Source: UBA4636 sp963650915
Lineage (GTDB): Bacteria > Bacillota > Clostridia > Christensenellales > Borkfalkiaceae
Length of the DNA stretch: 64,000 nt
Assembly: GCA_963650915.1 (NCBI GenBank)
Contig: CAVJMJ010000011.1
Location: 1 to 64,000, forward strand
Reading direction: 5' to 3'
Shown here: positions 16,639 to 25,954 of the stretch, piece after piece
Layout: the number at the start of each line of letters is the position of its first letter
Numbering within the stretch: position 1 is the stretch's first letter
Translations under genes and position numbers: made by a program
Notes under the pieces: generated by a model
Told to the model about the DNA's origin: nothing
Databases searched by the model: none
The model's input: the letters and a program-made list of their open reading frames with translations, nothing else

Positions 16639-18423
16639 TTACTTGTTTTTGGTAAAGCCGAGTAAACTAAATAACGATTCTATAACCGAAACGCCTGCGT
16701 AAATTACGGCAAGGTATGCAACGTTGAACTCGGCAAACGGCAAAACAAATAACCCGACAATAAGCAGTACTTTGAAAATTACGGCAAACATCGTTTGCGC
16801 CTTTACGGCTTTTACCGCGCGCTTTGCCATTTTGTAGGCAAGCGGTACGTAGGATATTTCATCGTTCAAAATAACGGCGTCAGCCACCGTCAAATTGTTC
16901 TCTTTTTTGCTTACGACGATTTGTTTTTCCTTTTTTAACTCGGGAAGAACGAAGTCGATTTTCTTTTTATCGTCGTCGGAAAGTTTGCAGTCGAAATTTA
17001 CCGAAACCTTTTTAACGCCCAAAGCGTTTAACTCGTAAAGCGCGCCTAAAGAATCTTCTTTCAACGAATCACCGTTTGAAAGTGCCTTTGCGCTTAGGTT
17101 GACGGAATTTGCCTCACCTATTTTTTTAACGCCTTCCAAATTTATATATTTTATAAAGGAAGAGCGCGCGTCCGCAAACAGATTTTTACAGGTCAATAAA
17201 ACCTGCCCCATCGTATCGAGAATTGTAGATATTACCAATATCGACGCACCTATTACGGCATATTTTTTTAATCCGTCCAAATAAGTAGATTCGAAAACGG
17301 GAAGAATAAAGGTCACCGCAAGTGCGATAAAAATCATAAATAAGTCGGCGTATAAGCCGATTTTCGACAGTTTTTGCACCTTTTTATCGGACGAACGAAA
17401 ATCTACGGAAGCCTCGAACTCTTTGCGATTTTCGTCGATAACGCTTTCGCCGTATTTCGTCGTCGATTTATATTTAAAGTTGTCCGACAAAACGACGGAA
17501 CCCGCAAAAACGCTATCCCCTGATTTATAATCGGTCTTTAAAGAATAGTTTACGGCGTAGGAGGAAAGTTCTCCCGACGTTTCCGCACTGCCGTCTGTCG
17601 GCAACACGTCGCCTTTATTTAGAGTAACGATATTCCCTTCGACGATTTGGCTTCTCGAAACTTCTTCGCCGTCTAAATTTACCGGCGTACTACCCGTGTA
17701 AAAACAGTTTTCGCTTTTAATCTCACCCGATTTTTCCGAAAAATTCCTGATAAATTTTGCGGTAGCGAACAAAAAAATCAACAACGTAGCAACGTTCGGT
17801 TGACCGAGAAGTACGAGTGCTATCGACGAAAGAAGAACAACCAAGTTTCCGTTTAACGGACGCTTTTTTACGATATCGAGCCCTGCGTTAAAAACGATAT
17901 CGTAACCGGACACCGAAAAACTTAAAATGAGGGTTATCATTTTAAATGATAAAACGGAATCGGTCGATTCCAAAAACAGACTTACTATAAACAGTACGAG
18001 CGAAAGGGACAGTTCGCCTATTCTGAACAGGGAATCTTTTTTAAGTTCCTTTTTCTCTTTTGAAAGTCTGTCGTCGTAATCGAGAACGGTTTTATCCGCC
18101 GTTTTATCGTTTTTACCGTCTTTTTCGGAATCGTTTACAGTGGAACCCACGCCAATATCCTCGGCTATAAGCCCGTTATCGGCTGTTTTTTCCTCCTCAT
18201 CGTTTTCGCCGAACACAACCTCGACGTCGTACTCGTCGGATAGAGCGATAAGGTTTTGCAAAACGTCGTATTCGTAGCCTTCGGAGTTTGCGGAAATAAT
18301 AACGTAATCTCCGTCGTACACGACCTTTTCGACGTTCTCGAGTTTCTCGGTTTTCGCCTTGTATTTAGAAAGAGTTTTTTCGTCGAGTTTGCTTAAACCG
18401 ACGAGTTTGTAACGGTAATCCAA
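16639..18423 (-). CDS. P-type ATPase-like pseudoenzyme (P1B architecture)
   Basis: A 594-residue membrane protein whose layout follows metal P1B ATPases but which lacks every catalytic motif. Residues 1-75 resemble a metal-binding HMA fold without CxxC. A charged linker (75-125) precedes four helices; LNGNLVVLLSSIALVLLG aligns with helix 3. The actuator-like domain keeps GDVLPTDG and DSVFAG, but TGES has become YSLKTD. The CPC helix reads VISTILD. The DKTGT site reads NLSAKA. The N-domain is nearly absent, and two helices end the protein. It starts at TTG after AAGGTG, with its own strong promoter. The frame is intact, so a kept non-catalytic role (regulator, scaffold or metal sensor) is likelier than a decaying gene. 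Confidence 0.75.
   Translation of the reverse strand: MDYRYKLVGLSKLDEKTLSKYKAKTEKLENVEKVVYDGDYVIISANSEGYEYDVLQNLIALSDEYDVEVVFGENDEEEKTADNGLIAEDIGVGSTVNDSEKDGKNDKTADKTVLDYDDRLSKEKKELKKDSLFRIGELSLSLVLFIVSLFLESTDSVLSFKMITLILSFSVSGYDIVFNAGLDIVKKRPLNGNLVVLLSSIALVLLGQPNVATLLIFLFATAKFIRNFSEKSGEIKSENCFYTGSTPVNLDGEEVSRSQIVEGNIVTLNKGDVLPTDGSAETSGELSSYAVNYSLKTDYKSGDSVFAGSVVLSDNFKYKSTTKYGESVIDENRKEFEASVDFRSSDKKVQKLSKIGLYADLFMIFIALAVTFILPVFESTYLDGLKKYAVIGASILVISTILDTMGQVLLTCKNLFADARSSFIKYINLEGVKKIGEANSVNLSAKALSNGDSLKEDSLGALYELNALGVKKVSVNFDCKLSDDDKKKIDFVLPELKKEKQIVVSKKENNLTVADAVILNDEISYVPLAYKMAKRAVKAVKAQTMFAVIFKVLLIVGLFVLPFAEFNVAYLAVIYAGVSVIESLFSLLGFTKNK
18160..18190 (+). repeat. Palindromic element copy inside the P-ATPase-like gene
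   Basis: GGCTATAAGCCCGTTATCGG, read on the minus strand as ADNGLIAE in the charged linker (about residues 83-90), where an insertion would be tolerated. Confidence 0.8.
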
Positions 18424-18450
18424 TTAAAGCACCTTCTTGATTTTTTATTT

Positions 18451-18479
18451 ATTGTAGCAAACCGAACTTCGATTGTCAA
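18451..18479 (-). promoter_or_regulatory. Promoter of the P-ATPase-like gene
   Basis: Minus strand TTGACA (18474-18479), 17-bp spacer, TACAAT (18451-18456). Confidence 0.85.
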
Positions 18480-18549
18480 GAATATTGCCGAGTTGACGCA
18501 AAACTACATGCATCCTCTTTCGACATTTGCGTTTTTAACATTTTTTTGG

Positions 18550-18578
18550 TTGATTAAATTAACGCAATATGCTATACT
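18550..18578 (+). promoter_or_regulatory. Promoter of the 18671 P-type ATPase
   Basis: TTGATT (18550-18555), 17-bp spacer, TATACT (18573-18578). The two divergent promoters are ~70 bases apart, so a shared regulator could act on both. Confidence 0.8.
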
Positions 18579-18670
18579 TTTTGTCGGCTCGTTTTATTTT
18601 GTAAAAATATAGTCGTAATAAACGGTATACTGCGATAAAACAAGTCATAAACAACAAAGGATTAACTAAA

Positions 18671-21070
18671 ATGGAACACTATTTTACGTCCGACGAAGTC
18701 GAAATAAAAGGTCTTACGTCGGACGAAGTCAACGCACGAATTGCCGAAGGTAAAACCAATAAAGTTAAAAACAAGTCGGCAAAATCTTATTCTCGAATAT
18801 TTTTCGACAATTTTTGCACTTTTTTTAACTTGTTGTGCTTTGTTTGCTTTTTCGTTTTGTTGTCGGTTGCAAAGAACACCGCACCCTCCAACTTTATTTT
18901 CGTAATATTGTTCGTCGCAAATTCGGTAATCGGCACCGTGCAGGAAATCAGAGCAAAACACACCGTCGAAAGGTTATCCCTCGTTAAAGCACCGACGGCA
19001 AAGGTTTTTAGAAACGGTGAATTTATAACAGTTGCCGTATCCGATCTTGTTTTGGACGATATCGTAGAATTAAACCAAGGTGCGCAAGTTCCCGCAGACT
19101 GCATGGTGTTATACGGGCAAGCAGAAGCCAACGAATCACTTTTGACGGGGGAATCGATACCCGTTAAAAAGGGCGAGAATGACGAAATGCTTAGCGGTAG
19201 TTTTATAGTTTCGGGCAAATGCCTCGTAAAACTTACCAAAGTCGGCAAGGATTCTTACGTACAACAACTTACCGAAAAGGCTAAAGTTTTCAAAAATACC
19301 AATTCCAAACTTTTAAATTCTTTAAACAAACTTATAAAAACGATAAGTTTGATGATTATCCCCGTTGCGATAGGCTCGGGAATAGTAAACTATAAAGCGT
19401 CGCTTGCAAGCGGTAACCTCAATATTCCCGACGTCGTTATTTCCACTTGCTCGGTGGTTATAGGAATGATACCTTGCGGAATGTTCTTTTTAACAACGTT
19501 GTCTCTCGCGGTCGGCATTTTAAAACTTGCAAAACTCAACACCCTCGTTCAAGATATGTACTCACTTGAAATGCTTGCGAGGGTAAACGTTTTGTGCCTC
19601 GATAAAACGGGAACCATCACCGACGGAAATTTGAAAGTTCAAACTATAATTCCCCTATCGGGCGCAAATAAAGAAAGCGTTTTTACCGATTTAAAAACTT
19701 TAGAAACTTCTATAGGCGACGAAAACCAAACGGCGATTGCCATACTCGATTATTTGAAATCAATAAAAGCCGAAGATGCCAAGCCGACGTTTTCGATACC
19801 GTTTAGTTCGGCAAGAAAATACGCACTCGTAAGTTTTCAAGATAAAACCCTCGTTTTGGGTGCACCGAGTTACGTCATAAAAGATCTTTCGGACGATATT
19901 TCATCTCAAATAAAAGAACAAATGAAGGTCGGCAGGCGTGTGGTTTTGTTTGCAAAATCAAGTTCTACCGTCGATAGCGAAGCCTTACCCGAAGATCTTA
20001 TCCCCTGCGCCCTCATAGTTATCGAGGACAATATCAGAAAGGAAGCAATAGAAACCATTTCTTGGTTCCAAAGTAACGACGTTGGCGTCAAAGTCATATC
20101 GGGCGACGACCCTCTTACCGTTTCTGAAATAGCAAAAAGAGCGGGAATAATCGGTTGCGATAAATTTATAGACATACATAACGCCACCGACGACGAAGTC
20201 AAAAAAGCCGCAAAAGAATACGTCGTTTTCGGAAGAGTTTCGCCCGAACAAAAGGCACTTATAATAAAAACCTTGAAAGACGACGAACATACCGTCGGAA
20301 TGACCGGTGACGGCGTCAACGATATACTTGCGATGAAGGAAGCCGACTGTTCGGTAACGGTTGCTTCGGGAAGCGGTGTTGCGAGAAGTCTTGCACACTT
20401 AGTGCTACTCGACAACAACTTCAATTCTTTGCCTTCCGTCGTAGCCGAGGGCAGAAGGGTCGTAAACAATGTCCAACGTTCGGCATCGTTGTACCTTATG
20501 AAGACCTTCTTCACCTTCGTGTTCGCCCTCATATCTATTTTTACTTTTTCAAAATATCCGTTTACGACCGGCATGATGCTCATACTCGAAATGCTTATAA
20601 TAGGTCTGCCGTCGGTAGTATTGTCGATTCAACCAAACAACGAAAGAATCAAAGGCAATTTTATTTCATACGTTTTGTCGCATGCAATACCGGGCGCCGT
20701 CGTCCTCGTGCTTAACGCACTCGTTTTGCAACTATTGTACGAAGTCCCCTCTTTAAATATCACACACGAGTACCTAAACACCATGTCGTCGGTTGCACTA
20801 ACCCTCGGCGGTTTTGCCTTTTTGGTTGTTTTGTGCACGCCTTTCGATAAATTCAGAGTAGCCTTGATTGCTTTTATTGCGGTGATAGTTTTCTGTGCCT
20901 GCGGTATTTTGACTACGACCAACCTTTTAACGGGATTTTTTAAACTTTTCCCGCTAACGCCGATAAAAGAAAATCTTCCTCTTTTCGGAATCTTAACGGG
21001 GCTTTTCGTTTGTGACTTTGCCGTTTTGGCACTTACCAACTACGTCATTAAACTTTCCAAAAAACTGTAA
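18671..21070 (+). CDS. Cation-transporting P-type ATPase (CtpE-like)
   Basis: A 799-residue ion pump. Actuator motif LLTGESIPV (near 157), phosphorylation site LCLDKTGTITDG (near 314), hinge MTGDGVNDILAMKEAD (near 543), a helix pair at 45-95, two helices around 220-280 and about six C-terminal helices. The opening GLTSDEVNARIAEGKTN and the general layout match CtpE-type pumps, for which calcium has been proposed. One oddity: the helix-4 ion-site motif, normally PEGL, reads IPCGM here, so the acidic ligand is replaced by Cys and ion choice may differ. ATG with AAAGGA. Divergent from the catalytically dead ATPase-like gene. Confidence 0.9.
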   Translation: MEHYFTSDEVEIKGLTSDEVNARIAEGKTNKVKNKSAKSYSRIFFDNFCTFFNLLCFVCFFVLLSVAKNTAPSNFIFVILFVANSVIGTVQEIRAKHTVERLSLVKAPTAKVFRNGEFITVAVSDLVLDDIVELNQGAQVPADCMVLYGQAEANESLLTGESIPVKKGENDEMLSGSFIVSGKCLVKLTKVGKDSYVQQLTEKAKVFKNTNSKLLNSLNKLIKTISLMIIPVAIGSGIVNYKASLASGNLNIPDVVISTCSVVIGMIPCGMFFLTTLSLAVGILKLAKLNTLVQDMYSLEMLARVNVLCLDKTGTITDGNLKVQTIIPLSGANKESVFTDLKTLETSIGDENQTAIAILDYLKSIKAEDAKPTFSIPFSSARKYALVSFQDKTLVLGAPSYVIKDLSDDISSQIKEQMKVGRRVVLFAKSSSTVDSEALPEDLIPCALIVIEDNIRKEAIETISWFQSNDVGVKVISGDDPLTVSEIAKRAGIIGCDKFIDIHNATDDEVKKAAKEYVVFGRVSPEQKALIIKTLKDDEHTVGMTGDGVNDILAMKEADCSVTVASGSGVARSLAHLVLLDNNFNSLPSVVAEGRRVVNNVQRSASLYLMKTFFTFVFALISIFTFSKYPFTTGMMLILEMLIIGLPSVVLSIQPNNERIKGNFISYVLSHAIPGAVVLVLNALVLQLLYEVPSLNITHEYLNTMSSVALTLGGFAFLVVLCTPFDKFRVALIAFIAVIVFCACGILTTTNLLTGFFKLFPLTPIKENLPLFGILTGLFVCDFAVLALTNYVIKLSKKL

Positions 21071-21211
21071 TTCGGCGTGTGTTATAAAAAACCGTAATTT
21101 AACTGCGTTTCGACAAAAATTCAGCCGTAATTTAATCGAAATTCGACGGGAATTCGACGAAAACCAAGCGGGAATTCAATCGTTGATTAACCGTAATTTA
21201 ATTATGATTTA

Positions 21212-21235
21212 ACGGGCGAAAATTCGCCCGTTTTT
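21212..21235 (+). terminator. Terminator of the P-type ATPase gene
   Basis: Stem ACGGGCGA/TCGCCCGT, four-base loop, then TTTTT. Confidence 0.9.
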
Positions 21236-21315
21236 CGTTATTTTAAATTCTTTGATTGATTAGATCTTCCTTTGTTTGTTTTCGGTTTTTCGATTGCTCG
21301 AATTTCCGCTTGTAA

Positions 21316-21450
21316 TGTTTGATTGTTTGATTGATTGATTGATTGATTGTTTGATTGATTGTTTGATTGATTGATTGTTTGTTTGTTTGTTTGTTTGCTT
21401 GTTTGCTTGTTTGTTTGTTTGATTGATTGTTTGATTGATTGATTGTTTGA
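21316..21450. repeat. TTGA/TTGT tetranucleotide microsatellite
   Basis: About 33 units of TTGA, TTGT and TTGC in phase. All frames are open because the period is not a multiple of three, giving a Gln/Asn/Ser-rich minus-strand frame, but there is no coding evidence. Slippage-prone. The rest of the gap 21071-21767 holds two terminators and nothing else. Confidence 0.9.
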
Positions 21451-21610
21451 GTTCTTTGCGAACAATGACCTCGTGTATGTTTAAGTTTTTGCTTGCAATG
21501 ACTTTTTGATTGTTTAACTTTTTCTTACGTACGGGCTTACTTTTTACAATGGCTTTTGATATTCGATTTCAGCGTTGATTTTCTTTTACTTTAATAGATT
21601 AAAATCACAA

Positions 21611-21654
21611 AAAAACACCGTAAAACGGCTTATAGCCCGACTTACGGTGTTTTT
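21611..21654 (-). terminator. Bidirectional terminator with palindromic element as its loop
   Basis: Thirteen-base perfect stem (AAAAACACCGTAA/TTACGGTGTTTTT) around an 18-base loop that is the core of the dispersed palindromic element (21624-21641). It serves the acyl-CoA ligase gene on the minus strand. Confidence 0.85.
21622..21644 (-). repeat. Palindromic element copy in a terminator loop
   Basis: AACGGCTTATAGCCCGACTT, itself able to form a small inner hairpin. Confidence 0.8.
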
Positions 21655-21767
21655 TTTGAGTTTAAAAGCAAAACTCGGTTTATCGCTCGAAATCTGAAAA
21701 AGTATCCTGATTTTTAACTTTATGCGTTCTGCTTTAATTTATATTACGTTTTTATTTTATATTACGA

Positions 21768-23492
21768 TTAAGCCTGTTTTTTAGCACTTTGTTTAGCGGC
21801 TTCTTCCTTTTCCAAAACGGTGTAAGCAACCTTACCTACGAGCGTTTTGGGAAGTTCGCTTCTGAATTCTATGTCGTAAGGAATAGCGTATTTTGCGATG
21901 TTTTTACGGCAATAGTTCAAAATATCGACCTTCAATTCTTTAGAAGGAGTATAGCCCGGTTTCAAAGTTATAAAGGCTTTGATTCTTTCCATTTTATACT
22001 CGTCCTTGACGCCGATGACGCAACTCATTTGCACGGCTTCGTGCGCGTCGAGAACGTTTTCGATTTGAGAGGGATAAACGTTATATCCGCTCGTTATAAT
22101 CATTCGTTTAATACGTTGTTTGAAGAATATGAAACCTTCGTCGTCCATAACGCCCAAGTCGCCGGTGTGAAGCCAAGTTCTGCCGTCGTCGTGGGTTTTT
22201 AAGGTGTTGGCGGTTTCCATAAGGTTATTGTAGTAACCGAGCATTACGGTAGGACCGGACAAACAAATTTCGCCTTCTTCGCCGTAAGGTACTTCTTCGG
22301 TGGTGCCGACTTTGCAAATTTTAAAGTAGGTATCGGGATAAGGAAGACCGATAGAACCTTCTTTTTCTTTGTTATAAGGCGTTAAACAACATGCTGTAAC
22401 GCATTCGGTAGTGCCGTAGCCTTCACGAATACGAATGGTAGCGTTGTGGTCTTTAAGATACTTGTCGAACTTCTTTTTGAGTTCTACGGGGAGAGAATCG
22501 CCACCGGAGAAGACGCCCATCAAAAAGTCGAGATTTACGCCGTCGAGATAGTTAGTACGGGTTAAGGCTTCGTATAAAGTGGGAACGCCCGCTATATAGT
22601 TGGGCTTGTTCTTCTTAATCAAAAGTGCGTAGTCTTTTACGTTGAATTTAGGAACCAAAATGGATTCGCCGCCGAGTGCCATCATCGTGTGAATGCAAAC
22701 ACCCAAACCGAAACCGTGGAAGCAAGGCATTGCCGCAAGCATCTTTTTGCCTTGAATTTGCTTGTTGCACATTGCGCCCGTCTGATAAGCCAAAGCGTTG
22801 AAGTTAAGACTTGAAAGCAATATGCCCTTGGTTACGCCCGTCGTTCCGCCCGAGAACAAAATTACGGCGGGGTCGGTTCTCTTCATAAAGTGAGGAGTGG
22901 CGGGTTTTGAAGTTTTAACGCTCTTAAAGAGGTCGTCCCAAAAAACAACGTTGTCCTCAACGGTATAATCACGGTCTTTTTTGCCTCTCATAAGCTTGTA
23001 AGCCGTCTTTTTTATAAGCCCGAGTTCTTCTGCCGCACCCGTTAAAATTATTTTTTCGATTTTTACGAGTTTTTGAACTTCGAGGAATTTGTTGTAAAAA
23101 CTATCGAGCGTAAGTACGGTTTTTGAACCGACTTCGGTAAGATAAAATGCTATTTCGGATACTGCCGACAAAGGGTGAATGAAACTTGCTATAACGCCGA
23201 TGTAGTTTAAAGCGTATAACGAGTAAACCGTTTGCGGAAGGTTGGGCATGCAAACGGTAACTTTATCCCCGGGTTTTAAACCGAGGCTTTGGTAAGCCTT
23301 TGCCGTTTCCAAAATCTTTTGTTTGAATCTAAAATACTTAATGTGGGTACCCATGCAAGACAAAGCCGTCTGCGTCGGGTATTTGTCGGCGGTTTGTAAA
23401 ACCACCTCTGCCAAACTTCCTTCGGGATAATCCAAATGAAATTTTACGTCGCCGTAGCTACTTAGCCAAGGCGTTTTAATTTTCTCTTCCAT
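21768..23492 (-). CDS. AMP-forming acyl-CoA synthetase
   Basis: A 574-residue ANL-superfamily ligase that activates a carboxylic acid, probably a fatty acid, as acyl-AMP and then acyl-CoA. The P-loop is ILFSGGTTGVTKG (near 208), the A5 motif is REGYGTTE (near 350), the A7 motif is WLHTGDLG (near 438), the hinge is QRIKRMIITSGYNVYPSQ, and the C-terminal Lys is in PKTLVGKVAY. It sits downstream of an E2-type acyltransferase gene on the same strand, with a 211-base gap. Exact substrate unknown. Confidence 0.92.
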   Translation of the reverse strand: MEEKIKTPWLSSYGDVKFHLDYPEGSLAEVVLQTADKYPTQTALSCMGTHIKYFRFKQKILETAKAYQSLGLKPGDKVTVCMPNLPQTVYSLYALNYIGVIASFIHPLSAVSEIAFYLTEVGSKTVLTLDSFYNKFLEVQKLVKIEKIILTGAAEELGLIKKTAYKLMRGKKDRDYTVEDNVVFWDDLFKSVKTSKPATPHFMKRTDPAVILFSGGTTGVTKGILLSSLNFNALAYQTGAMCNKQIQGKKMLAAMPCFHGFGLGVCIHTMMALGGESILVPKFNVKDYALLIKKNKPNYIAGVPTLYEALTRTNYLDGVNLDFLMGVFSGGDSLPVELKKKFDKYLKDHNATIRIREGYGTTECVTACCLTPYNKEKEGSIGLPYPDTYFKICKVGTTEEVPYGEEGEICLSGPTVMLGYYNNLMETANTLKTHDDGRTWLHTGDLGVMDDEGFIFFKQRIKRMIITSGYNVYPSQIENVLDAHEAVQMSCVIGVKDEYKMERIKAFITLKPGYTPSKELKVDILNYCRKNIAKYAIPYDIEFRSELPKTLVGKVAYTVLEKEEAAKQSAKKQA

Positions 23493-23703
23493 AATTTTAA
23501 GTTGCTCTCCTGAAAATAAAATAGATCAAATATAGAAAATTCAAATATAGAGTAATGTTCGTTTTAATGCGTTTTTGCGCAAGCGTGTTTTTCTGTAAGC
23601 GTGTCGAAATTTTCGATATCGTTTACGTCTTTTTGACTTATTTTAAATAAGTCGGTCTTTTTTTTACCGCCGAAATCTTTCGACGGACGTTTTGCCGAAT
23701 TTT

Positions 23704-24636
23704 TTATTCGACGGGCGTTTCGATGGGAAGTTCCAAAATCTTCGGGTTCTCGAGAATTTTTTTAAGAAGTTTTATGGAGTTTCCGAAGTACAAACCGTCG
23801 GCGATTCTTTCGTCGATGGTAAACGCCATATTCAAAGTGTCCTTCATTTCATAGGTTCCGTCTTCGTTGAAAACGGGGGTCTTTTTCATTCTGTTAATGA
23901 TAAGGAAGAAGGAGTTCGTTCCGTAATTCGTCAAATGGTGATAATTCGCACTCAGTTTAATGCTCCCGAGGTTTGAAATAAACACCGAGGAATAATAGGG
24001 GTCTTCTTTTGACAGTGAACGAGGCATCCATCCGTGGTAATCCAAGAAAAACAACACGCTTTTGACGATTTTCAGCATAAACCTCGGTAATTTTACGAGG
24101 GATTCCATTATATCCGTTGCGCCGTCTTTGGTATCGTTTTTACGAATGGTAAAAACCCTTTCCTTGATTTTTCCGTAAAGATCGTCGATGGGAATGCTTC
24201 CCTTTTCGCCTACCTTTAAAATGCATAGACCTTCGTCACCATTGTCGACGAACTGTTTTTTAATCGCAAAAGAAAAAGATATTCCCTTTCTTTCGTATAG
24301 CCTGTGACCTTGAATAAAATAGTTAAGTTTGGGTCTTAAATAAATTGCCTTTGCAAGCGCAGCCGATACAACGTGGAAAATCGTGTACTTATAACCGCCT
24401 TCTTCAACGTTTGCGTTTTTTTCGTTGAGATATTTTACGACTTCGGTCATATCGAAGGTTTCCTCGAGTAACGCCTCGTTATCGCAACGGTTGGGAATAA
24501 GATAGGGCATAAAGTGATGCATGGCATCGGCTTCTTTAACCCATCTTCCGTCCTTGCGATCTTTTCTGTTCTTTTTAACTTTATTTTCCGTAATTTGTTC
24601 TTCCTTACTCTTCGTAACCTGTTTTTCTTTTTTCAT
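23704..24636 (-). CDS. Stand-alone E2-type acyltransferase domain, His replaced
   Basis: A 310-residue protein with the fold of the catalytic domain of 2-oxo-acid dehydrogenase E2 / chloramphenicol acetyltransferase. The N-terminal ~35 residues are highly charged, and there is no lipoyl or peripheral-subunit-binding domain. Recognisable are ALAKAIYLRPKLNYF, FISNLGSIKLS and the C-terminal active-site region FTIDERIADGLYFG. The family motif there is DHRxxDG; here His is Glu, so normal acyl transfer to CoA is doubtful. ATG follows GAGGTAG and its own promoter. With the acyl-CoA ligase downstream it may form a small acyl-transfer module; the role is unknown. Confidence 0.75.
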   Translation of the reverse strand: MKKEKQVTKSKEEQITENKVKKNRKDRKDGRWVKEADAMHHFMPYLIPNRCDNEALLEETFDMTEVVKYLNEKNANVEEGGYKYTIFHVVSAALAKAIYLRPKLNYFIQGHRLYERKGISFSFAIKKQFVDNGDEGLCILKVGEKGSIPIDDLYGKIKERVFTIRKNDTKDGATDIMESLVKLPRFMLKIVKSVLFFLDYHGWMPRSLSKEDPYYSSVFISNLGSIKLSANYHHLTNYGTNSFFLIINRMKKTPVFNEDGTYEMKDTLNMAFTIDERIADGLYFGNSIKLLKKILENPKILELPIETPVE

Positions 24637-24747
24637 TTTCTACCTCGTAAAGCGAAATCCGTTATCCGATTTCCGCTTGGAAAAAATGATAAATCGTACG
24701 TAAACGAGAGGCGAAAAAAGTCCGCTCGCATATCACATACGAATAAA

Positions 24748-24776
24748 ATTGTATCACAAAAGAAATCGTAAGTCAA
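24748..24776 (-). promoter_or_regulatory. Promoter of the E2-like gene
   Basis: Minus strand TTGACT (24771-24776), 17-bp spacer, TACAAT (24748-24753). The rest of 24777-25246 is AT-rich with no supported gene. Confidence 0.8.
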
Positions 24777-25246
24777 ACAACTTTTTTCAATATAAAAAAA
24801 TATCGGTTTTTTGACCGATTTTTTAAAAAAATTGACACTTTTTTATTTTATGTTTATGTTTTAACCGATTTTTTCACAAAAAACTGCTAAAAATTTTTGC
24901 TTGATTTGGGGCTTTTTTAAAAATAATCGACTTTTTTCGACCGCTTTTTACAGATTTCAGTCTTTACGGGGCGGACTTTTTTTATAAAAAACGCCTTATT
25001 TCGCTACACCGCTCGTAATTTTTTCGGTCGATGAAAGACGGCTTTTTAATGTAGATATACGGTTTTCTAAAACGACGATACGTTTTTTTAAAAAACAATG
25101 ACGAACGTTTTTTTTCTACCCAAGATGCTTTACCGAAAAAACGGCAAAGAATATAGGCGGTTAATAATATAAAATCATACGAAAAAACGACGGCGAAAAG
25201 GCGCAAATAAAATGCCTTAAAAATAACGATTAAGAATATAAAAAAA

Positions 25247-25283
25247 GCGGGGTAAAAAATTACAAATAAACTTTTTACCCCGC
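25247..25283 (-). terminator. trmL terminator
   Basis: Twelve-base stem GCGGGGTAAAAA/TTTTTACCCCGC with a T run on the minus strand, ~150 bases past trmL. Confidence 0.88.
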
Positions 25284-25302
25284 TACGTATATAAAATTTT
25301 CC

Positions 25303-25445
25303 GACACTTTTTCTCGGTTAACTCGATGCTTTTTCTCGGTTAACTCGGTAATTTACACTGCTATATCAATGCTTTTTCTCGAAAAACTTAGCACCCGTGC
25401 AATATTAACTCAATGCTTTTTCTCGAAAAACTTAGCATTTTCTTC
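25303..25445. repeat. 21/43-bp minisatellite
   Basis: CTTTTTCTCGG or CTTTTTCTCGA recurs at about 25308, 25329, 25372 and 25416 (steps of 21, 43 and 44), running into the end of trmL. Confidence 0.75.
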
Positions 25446-25926
25446 CCGTTAACGCGCCCTCGGTTTTCATTCCTTCGAAGCCGTTTTGTCTTAGTGCCTC
25501 GTAAACGGTCAGCGCAACCGTGTTTGAAAGATTAAGCGACCTTGCCTCGCCTATCATGGGTATTCGTAAGGTTTTATCGTAATATTTTTCAAGCAAGAGT
25601 TCGTTAAGCCCGTGGGTTTCCTTTCCGAAAACCAAAAAATCGCCGTCTTTGAATCTAGCGTCGGAATATATCAGTTTTCCTTTCGTCGACATAAAATAAA
25701 AATTGGTTCCGTCATAAAATTTCAAAACTTCTTCTATACAGTCGTAAATTTTTACGTCGAGCAGACTCCAATAATCAAGCCCCGCGCGTTTTAACTTACT
25801 GTCCGAAATTTCAAACCCGAGGGGACGCACGAGGTGCAATGTGGAACCCGTTGCCGCGCAAGTTCTTGCAATGTTGCCCGTGTTTTGAGGAATTTCCGGT
25901 TCTACCAAAACGACGTTCAGTTTCAT
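25432..25926 (-). CDS. trmL: tRNA (cytidine/uridine-34-2'-O)-methyltransferase
   Basis: A 164-residue SPOUT methyltransferase that modifies the wobble base of tRNA-Leu. Family motifs: VEPEIPQNTGNIARTCAATG at the N-terminus, LGFEISDSKLKRAGLDYW, VFGKETHGL (near 98), and IPMIGEARSLNLSNTVAL, which forms the SAM-binding knot. Full length. ATG with AAGGAG. It lies 28 bases downstream of the nitrilase-like gene. Confidence 0.95.
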   Translation of the reverse strand: MKLNVVLVEPEIPQNTGNIARTCAATGSTLHLVRPLGFEISDSKLKRAGLDYWSLLDVKIYDCIEEVLKFYDGTNFYFMSTKGKLIYSDARFKDGDFLVFGKETHGLNELLLEKYYDKTLRIPMIGEARSLNLSNTVALTVYEALRQNGFEGMKTEGALTGRKC

Positions 25927-25954
25927 ATGTAACTCCTTTATCGCATAAATGCGA

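Noticed and set aside
21238..21465. Gln/Asn/Ser-rich minus-strand frame
   Set aside because: Produced by a tetranucleotide repeat; no ribosome site or conserved character.
24982..25206. 74-codon frame with a hydrophobic N-terminus
   Set aside because: No ribosome site, very AT-rich, no recognisable family; not enough support.
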